This document shows positions 7,444 to 15,478 of a stretch of DNA of 64,000 nucleotides, one piece after another (the stretch's first letter is position 1; the number at the start of each line of letters is the position of its first letter). Below the pieces are notes generated by a model that was not told where the DNA came from, did no database searches, and saw only the letters and a program-made list of their open reading frames with translations. This DNA is from Actinoplanes sandaracinus. Lineage in GTDB: Bacteria > Actinomycetota > Actinomycetes > Mycobacteriales > Micromonosporaceae. A program made the position numbers and the translations under genes. The DNA is taken from positions 1 through 64,000 of the forward strand of contig NZ_JASCTH010000019.1 of NCBI RefSeq assembly GCF_030009775.1. The letters are read 5' to 3'.

Positions 7444-7608
7444 ATGGATGTACCCGCCAATCCCGACTCCATTGTGCGGGCCTGGACCGACCCGGTCGCC
7501 CGCGCGCAGATGGCCGAGGGTGCCCGCGCCGCCCTGCCGCTCAACCCGGCCGGCGATATCGATCTGCCGGAACTGCCGGCAGAGGAAGGACAACCGATCG
7601 GTGCTTGA
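7444..7608 (+). CDS. 54-aa mersacidin/lichenicidin-type leader peptide without a core
   Basis: The ATG at 7444 has GGAGGA 9 nt upstream; an in-frame ATG at 7435 is too close to that site. The peptide reads MDVPANPDSIVRAWTDPVA, then RAQMAEGARAALPLNPAG, then DIDLPELPAEEGQPIGA. The strings IxRAWxDPxxR, ALPxNPAG and the acidic tail ending in Gly-Ala closely follow leaders of class II lanthipeptides of the mersacidin/lichenicidin type ('IIRAWKDPEYR...ALPxNPAG...LxDEEL...GG', recalled). The stop falls where the double-Gly cleavage site would be, so there is no core and the tail has no Ser, Thr or Cys. The gene overlaps the LanM-like start by 8 nt, implying translational coupling. It may be a scaffold or docking peptide. 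Confidence 0.75.
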   Translation: MDVPANPDSIVRAWTDPVARAQMAEGARAALPLNPAGDIDLPELPAEEGQPIGA

Positions 7609-10600
7609 AGACCCGCGTTGGTGGGCTGCGCTCACGCTCGAGGAACGCTGGACCGGGACCGGAATCTCCGCCGACCTGGATCGTGGGTGGCTTCGCCTGC
7701 GGTTGTGGAAGGAGGGCCGGTTGGCGCCCGGATACAGGGTGTCGCTCGAGGCGCGTGTCGCGGCGTGCGGGGGTACCCCGCACCGGCTCGCCGCACTGCT
7801 TGGCGAGCCGGTGCGGGAGCTCCGCCAGCGGTTGCCGGAGGTGCCGGCCTGGCTGCGGGTTCTCGCTGACGCGTGGCCGGTGGCCGGCACGATAGATGGC
7901 GACTGCCTGTGCGGAGGTGCGGCACCCGACACGGCGGACGTGTCCGATCCCGATGCCGCCCTGCTGCGGTGGATCGAGCCGCTGACATCGTGGGCCGGCG
8001 AAAGACTACGCCGGAGTCTCCCCGAACCGCTTCCGCCCGGGCATCCGCTTCTCCTGCCGGACCGGGACACCCTCCTCGTTATGATCAAAAGGGTCATGGC
8101 GCTCGAGGTCAATGTCGCCCGCGAACAGGGAAGCCTGTGCGGCCGCACGCCGCAGGCCCGGTTCGGCTGCTTCGCACGCGGCCTGGCCCGCCCGCTGGTG
8201 GGGTTGGATTTGCTGGGCCGCTATCCGGTGCTGGCCCGCCAGTTGGTTGAGCACGCTGAGTCGTGGGTGGAGGCCCGCCGCGAACTCGCCGACCGCTTGC
8301 GCGCCGACCTGCCGGAGTTGGCGGCCCGTTTCGGTGTGGTCGCCCGCGGGATGGCGGACGTGACGGCGGTCCGATTCGGTGCTGGCGACCCGCATCGTGG
8401 TGGTCGCAGCGTCGTGATTCTGGAGGTCGGCGGGCAGAAGGTGGTCTATAAGCCGCGGAGCCTCGCCGTCGAGCGGCACGTCGCCGAGTTGGTCGGCCGC
8501 ATCAACGAGCGTGGGCTCGCCCACCGACTGCGCCCGCTGGAAGTCATCGACCGAGGCGAGTACGGGTGGACGCGGTACGCCGAGTCACGACCGTGCCAGG
8601 ACGAGGCCGCGGCGGCCCGCTTCCATTTTCGCCAAGGCGCGTACCTGGCGATCTTCCACGCGTTGCGCGCCTACGACTTGCACATGGGCAACATCGTGGC
8701 TGACGGCGAGCATCCCATGTTCATCGACCTGGAGGCAATCTTCCACGCGCCCGCAGAGTTCGAGCTGTTCGATGACGTCAACGGCGAGCGGGTGGGCGCG
8801 GCGCTGCGCGATTCCGTCCTGGCTGTCGGCCTGCTGCCGGTGCCGACCGTCGTCGTCGACGAGCAGGGGGTCCGCGTCGCGGACTTCAGCGGGCTCACCG
8901 GCGGCCGGTCCGGCACATCCGCGCGCCTGCACCGGCGGATCGGATTCGTCGGCGAGGGAACCGACCAGATGTCCGCGGTACGGGTGCCAGCGGATCACAC
9001 GGCGACGCAGAACCGCCCCTGGCTGCTTGACGGAAAGGTGCCGCCCGTCAACGCGGGGATGCTGGAGAGCGGCTTCCGTGCGGCGTACGAGATCCTTGCC
9101 GGTGAGCAGGACGTGGTGTCGGCCTTCGGTGGTGATCCGATCCGGGTCGTATTGCGGGACACCGCCATTTATGCGGCGTTGCTGCGGGAGTCGTGGCATC
9201 CGGACCTGCTCCGTGACGGTCTCGACCGCGAGCACTGGTTCGAGCTCGTGGCGGTCCGAGGGGCGCTCGCTCGGTGGCCCTGCGTGACCGCCGAGGAACG
9301 CCGTCAGCTCGCTGCCCGGGATGTGCCGCTGTTCACCTGCGATGCCGATGGCACCACTCTCGGCACCCACACGGGGATCGCCATTCCCGGCCTGTTCCAG
9401 CGCAGCGGGCTCAGCCATGCTCGGCAGCGGGTCCAGGATTTCTCCGACGATGACCTGCGACAGCAGCTCTGGTTCCTGCGAGCGGCTTTGGCTACCGTTG
9501 CGGGAGTGCTCCGCCCGCGGCTGGCACGTCGGGCACGGTGTCTGCCCACCGAGCCGATTGACGCGCACGCTGCGGCAGCAGCCGCCATTGCCGTTGGTAA
9601 CCGGATTGTCGCGGACTCGTTGGGAGCCGAATGGGTTTCCGTGAACCGGTTCGGCGACGATGCCTGGACAATCGGACCCACCGACCTCGGCCTGGAGGCG
9701 GGGGTTACGGGTGTGGCGCTATTCCTCGCCGAGCTGTACGGCATCACCGGGCACGCGGGCGCCAAGCGGGTGGTTCTAGAGTTGCTCGCTACATTGCTCT
9801 CCGTCGACGAGGCACCGGATCCCGAGGACCTCTCCGGTATGTCTGCCGGTTGTTACGCGGACCTCGGCGCCGTCCTGCATCTGCTGCTGCGATTGAAGAC
9901 CCTGTGGGGCCATGCGGCGCCCGAGCTGCCGAACTGGCTCCGCCCGGCCATCCTGCGCAACGCCGAACCGGCGCCGAGCACGATTTTCACGCTGATGGCC
10001 CTGCACGCCGAGGCGCCGGGCGACGATACTATCGAGGCGCTCCGACGGACAGCCAAGCACCTGCGTGACTATGTGTCACCGGCCAGCGCGGCCTGGGGCG
10101 ATCGGACCGCTCAGCATGCTCGGGCGCTGGCCGCACTCGCCGATGTGCTGGACGACTCGGAGCTGGCCAGCGCGGCGGTGTGGCTGGTGCGCACGGATCC
10201 CGACCAGACGCCAGCCGGATTGATCGGCAACGCGTTGACGGGCGCCGCCCTTCTCGATCGTTCGCGATCGGTGATGGACAGACCAGCGCTTGAGGCGCAT
10301 CTGCGCGCTGTTGCGGGCCCGCTGCGTGACCTCGCCGTCCAGGGCACCAGCACCGATGCGCTGCTCGGCGGTGCTCTGGGTGTCGCCGAGGCATTGGCGG
10401 CCATCGGCGCGACATTGCACCAGCCCGAGTTGGTGGTGCTGGCCGGCCGATGTGCCGCCAGGGTGTGTGCTGGCATCGCTGCTGGAGAATTGGTCACCGC
10501 GGTGCCGACGGGAGTGTGGAATCCCGGCCTGCTCCGCGGTGCGGCCGGCATCGGTCACGGTGTCCTACGGCTGGCGTTCCCCGGCCGCGTGTCCAGCGTG

Positions 10601-10615
10601 CTCAGCCCCGCATGA
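7601..10615 (+). CDS. LanM-like lanthipeptide synthetase with intact kinase and degenerate cyclase
   Basis: GTG 7601 is chosen because it overlaps the peptide stop and has AGGAAGGA about 10 nt upstream; reading further upstream would be out of frame with the peptide gene. The 1004-residue length fits class II lanthipeptide synthetases. The N-terminal dehydratase half carries the lipid-kinase-like site: Lys284 in VVYKPRSL, Asp359-x-His361-x-x-Asn364 in YDLHMGNIV, and Asp376 in FIDLEAIF. These match the spacing of known LanM kinase residues. The C-terminal half keeps LanC-like ends (NPGLLRGAAGIGHGVLRLAF, SVLSP). The zinc-binding WCxG and CHG motifs are absent, the corresponding positions reading AAWGD and GLIGN. 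It should phosphorylate something but probably cannot form thioether rings. Its adjacent peptide offers no core residues. Confidence 0.85.
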   Translation: MLEDPRWWAALTLEERWTGTGISADLDRGWLRLRLWKEGRLAPGYRVSLEARVAACGGTPHRLAALLGEPVRELRQRLPEVPAWLRVLADAWPVAGTIDGDCLCGGAAPDTADVSDPDAALLRWIEPLTSWAGERLRRSLPEPLPPGHPLLLPDRDTLLVMIKRVMALEVNVAREQGSLCGRTPQARFGCFARGLARPLVGLDLLGRYPVLARQLVEHAESWVEARRELADRLRADLPELAARFGVVARGMADVTAVRFGAGDPHRGGRSVVILEVGGQKVVYKPRSLAVERHVAELVGRINERGLAHRLRPLEVIDRGEYGWTRYAESRPCQDEAAAARFHFRQGAYLAIFHALRAYDLHMGNIVADGEHPMFIDLEAIFHAPAEFELFDDVNGERVGAALRDSVLAVGLLPVPTVVVDEQGVRVADFSGLTGGRSGTSARLHRRIGFVGEGTDQMSAVRVPADHTATQNRPWLLDGKVPPVNAGMLESGFRAAYEILAGEQDVVSAFGGDPIRVVLRDTAIYAALLRESWHPDLLRDGLDREHWFELVAVRGALARWPCVTAEERRQLAARDVPLFTCDADGTTLGTHTGIAIPGLFQRSGLSHARQRVQDFSDDDLRQQLWFLRAALATVAGVLRPRLARRARCLPTEPIDAHAAAAAAIAVGNRIVADSLGAEWVSVNRFGDDAWTIGPTDLGLEAGVTGVALFLAELYGITGHAGAKRVVLELLATLLSVDEAPDPEDLSGMSAGCYADLGAVLHLLLRLKTLWGHAAPELPNWLRPAILRNAEPAPSTIFTLMALHAEAPGDDTIEALRRTAKHLRDYVSPASAAWGDRTAQHARALAALADVLDDSELASAAVWLVRTDPDQTPAGLIGNALTGAALLDRSRSVMDRPALEAHLRAVAGPLRDLAVQGTSTDALLGGALGVAEALAAIGATLHQPELVVLAGRCAARVCAGIAAGELVTAVPTGVWNPGLLRGAAGIGHGVLRLAFPGRVSSVLSPA

Positions 10616-10937
10616 CGAGCAGCGCCGCCTGTGGCTGTGGCCGGTAGAAGTCGACCAACAGCAGCGCCTCGTCGGCTGACACACCCCACAGGACCTTGGT
10701 CTCCGCGTCCCGTTTGTGCGGGTCGACAGTGCAGAACACGCCGGTTACTCCCTGCTCCGGTTCGGTGCCGAGCCAGATGTCGATACCGCTGCCGTCGCCG
10801 CCGGTCGTGTCCTGCAGGTAGCCGTAGTCGAGCGGGTAGCGGTAGCCGAAGCGAGGATGGCGGCTGCCCCTCGGCCGGTCGATCCGGATGGTGCTGGTGG
10901 TTACCAGGGTGTCGAGAACGGCCCAGTAGTCGCTCAT
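10602..10937 (-). CDS. Small inorganic-pyrophosphatase-like protein
   Basis: The 111-residue product contains GSRHPRFGYRYPLDYGYLQD, then TGGDGSGIDIWLG, then CTVDPHKRDAETKVLWGV. The pattern of YPLDYGY, GDGxxIDxW and DxxKRDxExK is that of family I inorganic pyrophosphatases, which hydrolyse PPi using metal-bound acidic residues. It is shorter than the usual 160-180 residues; compact relatives exist in actinobacteria and cyanobacteria. ATG 10937 has GAGGAG 7 nt upstream. It is the last gene of the minus-strand operon and overlaps the convergent LanM-like gene by 14 nt. Removing PPi would pull forward the nucleotidyl-transfer or adenylation reactions proposed for this island. Confidence 0.75.
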   Translation of the reverse strand: MSDYWAVLDTLVTTSTIRIDRPRGSRHPRFGYRYPLDYGYLQDTTGGDGSGIDIWLGTEPEQGVTGVFCTVDPHKRDAETKVLWGVSADEALLLVDFYRPQPQAALLVMRG

Positions 10938-10945
10938 TGCTCTCC

Positions 10946-12157
10946 TCAGGCACGCTGCAAGTCGGGTTCGTGCCGTGGCAGTCGGACGACGGTCGGCAGC
11001 GAGATTAGAGGAGCGGCGATGAGCAGCACCACGGCTACGGCGGTGTTCATCGATTGGAGAAGCAGGAAAGTGGGTGGCCCGACCAGCAGGCCGACGCCGT
11101 ACATCAGCGACAGCGCCGCACTGTAGCGGCCCGCGGAATGGTCTGGCATCAGCCGGGCCGCGAGGGGCTGAACGGCCGGTGCCAGCAGTACTTCGGGGAT
11201 CGCGAAGACCGCGCTGTACAGCAGGTAGGCGACAATCGATGCCGGGCCGTCGAGCAACAGCGCGGCGACGAGGACCAGGCCGGAGGCGGCGAAACCGGTG
11301 AAGGCGAGGAGTAGCGCCGACCGTTCGCCGTGGCGCCGCACGTATCGTTTCCCGAACCCACCGACCAGCACTACCGCGACCGGGTTGACGATGAAAATGA
11401 CTGCCACCACCGCTACGGGCATCCCGCCGTAGCCGGTCATGAGCACCGGCAGGAGGGTGTTGAACGGGCCGACACAGAACGCGATTGCGACGAACTGGAC
11501 GAGTAGCAGCGGCGAGAAACGGCGGTCCCGGAAGGCTGCGAAGGCGAGCCGGGCACGCGGAGCTTGCGCGGTCGGCGGCGGCCGGTCCCTCCCGAGGAGA
11601 CACAGGATCACGGCGAAGAGGAAGAACGACACGGCATTGAGCACGACGAGGGTACGCAGCCATCCGGAGTTCCCGGTCAGCGCCACCGTGGCGAGCACGG
11701 CCTGTGGTACCGCGATGAAGAGGTTGGAGAGCCGATACTGGGTGGCGAACAGATCGTCGAGTGCGTCGGGGTCGAACAGCAGGCGTACGGCCGCGAGTTG
11801 CACCGCGAAGAACATGCCGTTGCCCGTGCCGATGACAACGGCCGCCGCAACCGCCCACGGTGCGTTCGAGACCAAGGCCAGCAGGCCCCATCCCATCGTC
11901 TGCGTCATGAGCGCCGTTACCAGCACGAGAACTGGCGGCGCGACGTCCGCGATCCGCCCGGCGACCGGATTCGCGATAAGGCCGGAGCCGGCCATCACGG
12001 CGAAGAACAGCGAGAGCTGGGCACCGGTCAGCCCAACCGTCTGATGGAGGTAGATCGTCAGGAACGGGATGGCCAGGCCCGTGCCGATGGCGCTGAGCGA
12101 GTAGCCCACCAGGAAGAGGGAATTCCTGGGAGGGCGCGGGGAAGGCGCTGCGCTCAT
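10946..12157 (-). CDS. MFS transporter, probable exporter of the island
   Basis: The 403-residue protein has about 12 hydrophobic segments and the usual two-half layout of the major facilitator superfamily, beginning FLVGYSLSAIGTGLAIPFL and including GRIADVAPP in the first cytoplasmic loop. The ATG at 12157 overlaps the previous gene's stop in an ATGA, showing translational coupling. It lies 8 nt before the pyrophosphatase-like gene. As the only transporter in the island, it most likely exports the product or gives self-resistance. The substrate cannot be read from the sequence. Confidence 0.85.
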   Translation of the reverse strand: MSAAPSPRPPRNSLFLVGYSLSAIGTGLAIPFLTIYLHQTVGLTGAQLSLFFAVMAGSGLIANPVAGRIADVAPPVLVLVTALMTQTMGWGLLALVSNAPWAVAAAVVIGTGNGMFFAVQLAAVRLLFDPDALDDLFATQYRLSNLFIAVPQAVLATVALTGNSGWLRTLVVLNAVSFFLFAVILCLLGRDRPPPTAQAPRARLAFAAFRDRRFSPLLLVQFVAIAFCVGPFNTLLPVLMTGYGGMPVAVVAVIFIVNPVAVVLVGGFGKRYVRRHGERSALLLAFTGFAASGLVLVAALLLDGPASIVAYLLYSAVFAIPEVLLAPAVQPLAARLMPDHSAGRYSAALSLMYGVGLLVGPPTFLLLQSMNTAVAVVLLIAAPLISLPTVVRLPRHEPDLQRA

Positions 12158-13644
12158 GCCCCAGGCGTCCCCACGCCGGCTGGCTCGAGCAGCAGCGCCG
12201 CCCGGTGCCGGCCGATCTCGATCGCCGCGCCGGCCAGTCCGCCAGCGCTGACGCTGATGTAGTCGGGTCCGAGGGCCAGCAGTGACCGTAGCGCGATCGG
12301 ATCGCCGGCATGCTCCCCGCAGATGCCCCACGGCGTGCTGCCGGAACGGTCCCGGACCAGGCGGAGAAGCTCCATGGCGCTCGCTGATTCCTCGATGCGT
12401 ACCATAGGGTCGCCGGGAACCACGGCGGCGGCGAGATAGGCGGGGATGAGTTCGGCCGCGACGTCGTCCCGGCTCATGGCGAGGCAGAACTGGAGCAGGT
12501 CGTTGGTGCCAACGCTGAGGAAGTCGGCGTCCTCGGCGAGCTCGCCGGTGCGGTGCGCCGCCTCGGGAGTCTCCACCATTACCCCCAACTGCACGCCGGC
12601 GGGAATGGCCAGTTCCCTTCGTAGTTGCCGTAGTTCGGCACGGTAGGTAACGAAGGGCAGAAGGATGCCCAGTTGCGCACGGCGGTGCTCCGGGAGGCTT
12701 TGGTGAGCTGCCACGATCGCCGCCGTTTGCATGCGGTAGATATCAGGCCGCAGCAGTCCCAATCGACTTCCGCGCACGCCCATCATGGGATTCGTCTCGA
12801 CGGATTCCACGTTGTGCCGGTCGTCGCTGAACTCGTGTGTCGGCGGATCCAGCAGACGGATGACCAGCTTCCGCCCGGCACACGCCGCTTCCAGGTCGCG
12901 GCACCTGACGCGGAGTCGCTCCTGAAGGGTGGTTAGCGCCTGGTCCGCCGAGCCCGGCCCAGGCCATAGTGCCGCTCGTAGCAGTCCCAGTTCGGCCTCG
13001 GCCAGGAACATGTGCTCGGTGCGGGCCACCCCGATTCCCTGCGCGCCGAGGCCGAGGCAGGTCCGAATCTCTTCCGCGGTGTCGGCGTTGGCATACAGGT
13101 CCGGACCGGGCAGGTCGGTGAGCTGTGACGCCGCCTCAGTGAGCGCGCTGAGTACCCGCACGGCGGACGGGTCGCGGTACTGCTCCAACTGTCCGGGCCA
13201 CACCGAGCCACTGGTCGCGCACACCGTCACCCAGTCCCCCGGTCGCAGTCGGGCGCCGGCAGGGAAGAGGAGTGCGCTGCCGCTGAACCGGAATCCCGTG
13301 CCGACGACCGTCGGGATCCGCCACGACCGAGCAAGCACGGCTGCGTGGCTGGTCACGCCACCGACGGCGGTTACCACGGCGGCGGCCGCAGCCATCGTCT
13401 CCAGGTCGGCCGCGACGGTGGACAGCCGCGCGTACACGTAGGGAATCCCCGACGCGGCAGCCGACATCGCCTCAGCCGGGTTGACGCAGAGCACTCCGCC
13501 AGCGCAGTCGGCATGGACTCCGGCGCCCGAGGCGGCGGGCGCCATGCCGGGCGGTGTGAGCGCACGGCCGGCCGCGGCGGCGAGCACCTCGGTCGTCTCG
13601 TGGCCGATGAGCAGGCGTGCTGCTTCGGTTCTGGCGACAGTCAT
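12154..13644 (-). CDS. PEP-dependent phosphotransferase core (PPDK/PtsI-like, no ATP-grasp domain)
   Basis: The 496-residue protein contains the mobile phospho-His domain (VGGVTSHAAVLARS, catalytic His100) and a C-terminal PEP-binding TIM barrel. The barrel shows DPPTHEF, NPMMGVRGSRLGL, VMVETPEAA, SVGTNDLLQF and the catalytic-Cys loop WGICGEHAGDP. These are shared by pyruvate phosphate dikinase, PEP synthase and PTS enzyme I. The N-terminal nucleotide-binding domain of the first two is absent, and so is enzyme I's HPr-binding domain. The phosphoryl acceptor is therefore unclear; it may be a partner protein or a small molecule. ATGA overlaps join it to the genes on both sides. A biosynthetic phosphorylation role is inferred. 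Confidence 0.8.
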   Translation of the reverse strand: MTVARTEAARLLIGHETTEVLAAAAGRALTPPGMAPAASGAGVHADCAGGVLCVNPAEAMSAAASGIPYVYARLSTVAADLETMAAAAAVVTAVGGVTSHAAVLARSWRIPTVVGTGFRFSGSALLFPAGARLRPGDWVTVCATSGSVWPGQLEQYRDPSAVRVLSALTEAASQLTDLPGPDLYANADTAEEIRTCLGLGAQGIGVARTEHMFLAEAELGLLRAALWPGPGSADQALTTLQERLRVRCRDLEAACAGRKLVIRLLDPPTHEFSDDRHNVESVETNPMMGVRGSRLGLLRPDIYRMQTAAIVAAHQSLPEHRRAQLGILLPFVTYRAELRQLRRELAIPAGVQLGVMVETPEAAHRTGELAEDADFLSVGTNDLLQFCLAMSRDDVAAELIPAYLAAAVVPGDPMVRIEESASAMELLRLVRDRSGSTPWGICGEHAGDPIALRSLLALGPDYISVSAGGLAGAAIEIGRHRAALLLEPAGVGTPGA

Positions 13645-14765
13645 CGGCTTGTCAGCTCCCGCAGGTAGGCACGGTGGAGGTCCAGGCCGGCGTAGCCCGG
13701 GATGGTCTCGGACATGAGGGAACGCCACGGGTCGAACTCGAGCCGACCGGCGAACGTCTCGGTGCGGAACGCCGGATGTGCCGCTGCCACGGCATCGAGA
13801 TGGCCGAGGGCTTCCGCGTTACGGCCCAGGGCGGCCAGCGTCAGACCCAGGTTGAGCCGGAGGTGGGGTAGGTGAGGCCACCGTCGCACGGCTGCGGCAA
13901 GCAGTGTTCGCGCACCGGCCGGGTCGTTGTCGCAGAGCCGGGTGACAGCGGCGAGATTGACGATGGCGGGATCGTCCGGTGCTTGAGACAGAGCCTGCTC
14001 GAACTCGGCACGGGCTGGCCACTCGCCCGGTTCGCCGCGCCGGACGTGCCCGAGGACGAAATCGGTGCGGGAGTTCTGCCCACCGAGCCGGATCGCCTGA
14101 TCGACAAGATCACGGGCCGCCGGGAAATGGCCCAGCGACCGCTCGATGAGGGCGGCCGCCCGGGCGATGCCCGCCCGGGGACTTCCGGATGCCAGCTCCC
14201 GCCGCATGAGGTCTAGGTACCACTCCGCCTTGGCGATCCGAGCGGCCAAGGGCCGCGTGTGGCCGAAGTGGTAGAGCACTGCCGGTGTCTCCGTCGGCGG
14301 CTCCGGTAGCGAGGGCAACACCGATTCCGCCACCGCACCGGAGTAGGTCGGTCTCGCCGTGAGCCGTAGGAGTTTGCACTCGGTGGAGAGATAGAAGGAG
14401 CCGTTGGCGAAGAAGTTGTAGCGGGGGAAGGAGACGGCGGGCGGGCCGGTAGGCCGCTGACTGATCCGGTGCACCGCGTCGAACATGTCTTCGCTCGGCA
14501 CTTCGTCGGCATCGAGGAAGAGAAGCCAGTCGGTCGTGACGTTTCCCAGTAGGTGGTTACGCGCTTCGTCGAATCGCTGCAACGGCCCGGGAAGGTGCAG
14601 GACCCGAGCTCCCGCGGCTTCAGCGAGTGCCACGGTGTCGTCGGTCGATCCGGTGTCGAGGATCAGGATCTCGGCGATCACGTCGGGGTGAGCCGTGGCG
14701 GCCTCCAGCAGCCGGGGCAGATGGTTGCGTTCATTGCGGACCATGCAGCCGAGCGTCAGGCTCAT
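13641..14765 (-). CDS. Family 2 glycosyltransferase with C-terminal TPR-like repeats
   Basis: The 374-residue protein begins LTLGCMVRNERNHLPRLLEA and carries ILDTGSTDDTVALAE and LLFLDADEVPSEDM, the nucleotide-sugar and DxD metal-binding motifs of GT-A family 2 enzymes. From about residue 190 there are helical TPR-like repeats (ARAEFEQALSQAPDDPAIVN; ALGRNAEALGHLDAVAAAHP). This architecture is known from enzymes that glycosylate proteins or peptides, including glycocin synthases such as SunS, so a peptide or carrier-bound acceptor is plausible. ATG 14765 has AAGGAG about 8 nt upstream and overlaps the hydrolase stop in ATGA. Confidence 0.85.
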   Translation of the reverse strand: MSLTLGCMVRNERNHLPRLLEAATAHPDVIAEILILDTGSTDDTVALAEAAGARVLHLPGPLQRFDEARNHLLGNVTTDWLLFLDADEVPSEDMFDAVHRISQRPTGPPAVSFPRYNFFANGSFYLSTECKLLRLTARPTYSGAVAESVLPSLPEPPTETPAVLYHFGHTRPLAARIAKAEWYLDLMRRELASGSPRAGIARAAALIERSLGHFPAARDLVDQAIRLGGQNSRTDFVLGHVRRGEPGEWPARAEFEQALSQAPDDPAIVNLAAVTRLCDNDPAGARTLLAAAVRRWPHLPHLRLNLGLTLAALGRNAEALGHLDAVAAAHPAFRTETFAGRLEFDPWRSLMSETIPGYAGLDLHRAYLRELTSR

Positions 14766-15478
14766 CGGTGCTCCTTGACCTCGTCGAGCGCGGCGCACAA
14801 CTCCAGAGCGAGGCATTGACGTTCCCGGACAGTGACGAAAAGGTGGTCGGCGTCTGCGACGGTGACTAGCCGCGAAGCCGGCGGAGCCAGGGCAAGCGCG
14901 TCGGTCACGCGCTTGTCCTGCGCGCCCGCGATGATGGTGACCGGGCAGCGCAGGCGACTCAGCACGGCGTGCGGGTCGAGGCGGCGACGTTGCTGCCAGA
15001 AGGCTGGCCCCAGACGGAAAGCACCGCCACGGATCGCGCCTCCGGGCGGTCGGACGATCCGGCTGCCCGGTGTCAGGTCGGTGCTGACCAGAACCAGTGA
15101 GCGAGGCTGCACCCTTTCCGCCGCAGCGAGCGCGACGAGGGCGCCGACACTGTGCCCGGCCAGGCAGAGCGGTCGGCCCGGTGGCGAACTCTCCGCGACG
15201 ACACGAACCACCTCCTCCATCGATTGGACGAGGTCGTCGAACCCGAGGGTTTCGGGTGTGCCTCCTGAGTCACCCCAGCCCGGCAGGTCCCACCGGGCGA
15301 CGCGCCAGCCCTGCGCGGTGAGTTCGTTGGCCAGATCGGTGAAGACCCCGCCTGGGCCGCTTCGGTCACCCGCCAAACCGTGACAGAGCAGGACGTCACC
15401 GCGGGCCTGCTCGGGCGAGTCGATAACGAGGGCGAGCTCCGGGCCCTCCCACCGGACAATCAACTCCTGCCGCCTCAT
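14762..15478 (-). CDS. Alpha/beta hydrolase with complete triad
   Basis: The 238-residue protein has LLCHGLAGDRSGPGGVF (oxyanion region), the nucleophile elbow LAGHSVGALVAL, an acid in AGAQDKRVTD, and a His in VADADHLFV. The full Ser-Asp-His triad is therefore present. Size and order resemble acyl hydrolases and thioesterase-like enzymes. In this operon it could release or trim an ester- or peptide-bound intermediate, or remove the finished product from a carrier peptide; that is inference. It overlaps both neighbours by ATGA junctions. Confidence 0.8.
   Translation of the reverse strand: MRRQELIVRWEGPELALVIDSPEQARGDVLLCHGLAGDRSGPGGVFTDLANELTAQGWRVARWDLPGWGDSGGTPETLGFDDLVQSMEEVVRVVAESSPPGRPLCLAGHSVGALVALAAAERVQPRSLVLVSTDLTPGSRIVRPPGGAIRGGAFRLGPAFWQQRRRLDPHAVLSRLRCPVTIIAGAQDKRVTDALALAPPASRLVTVADADHLFVTVRERQCLALELCAALDEVKEHR

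Noticed and set aside
7409..7600. Extending the LanM-like protein upstream to a GTG or ATG near 7409
   Set aside because: The extra residues are in a different frame from the leader-peptide gene, are Pro/Arg/Cys-rich without conserved strings, and the coupled GTG at 7601 has a good ribosome-binding site.
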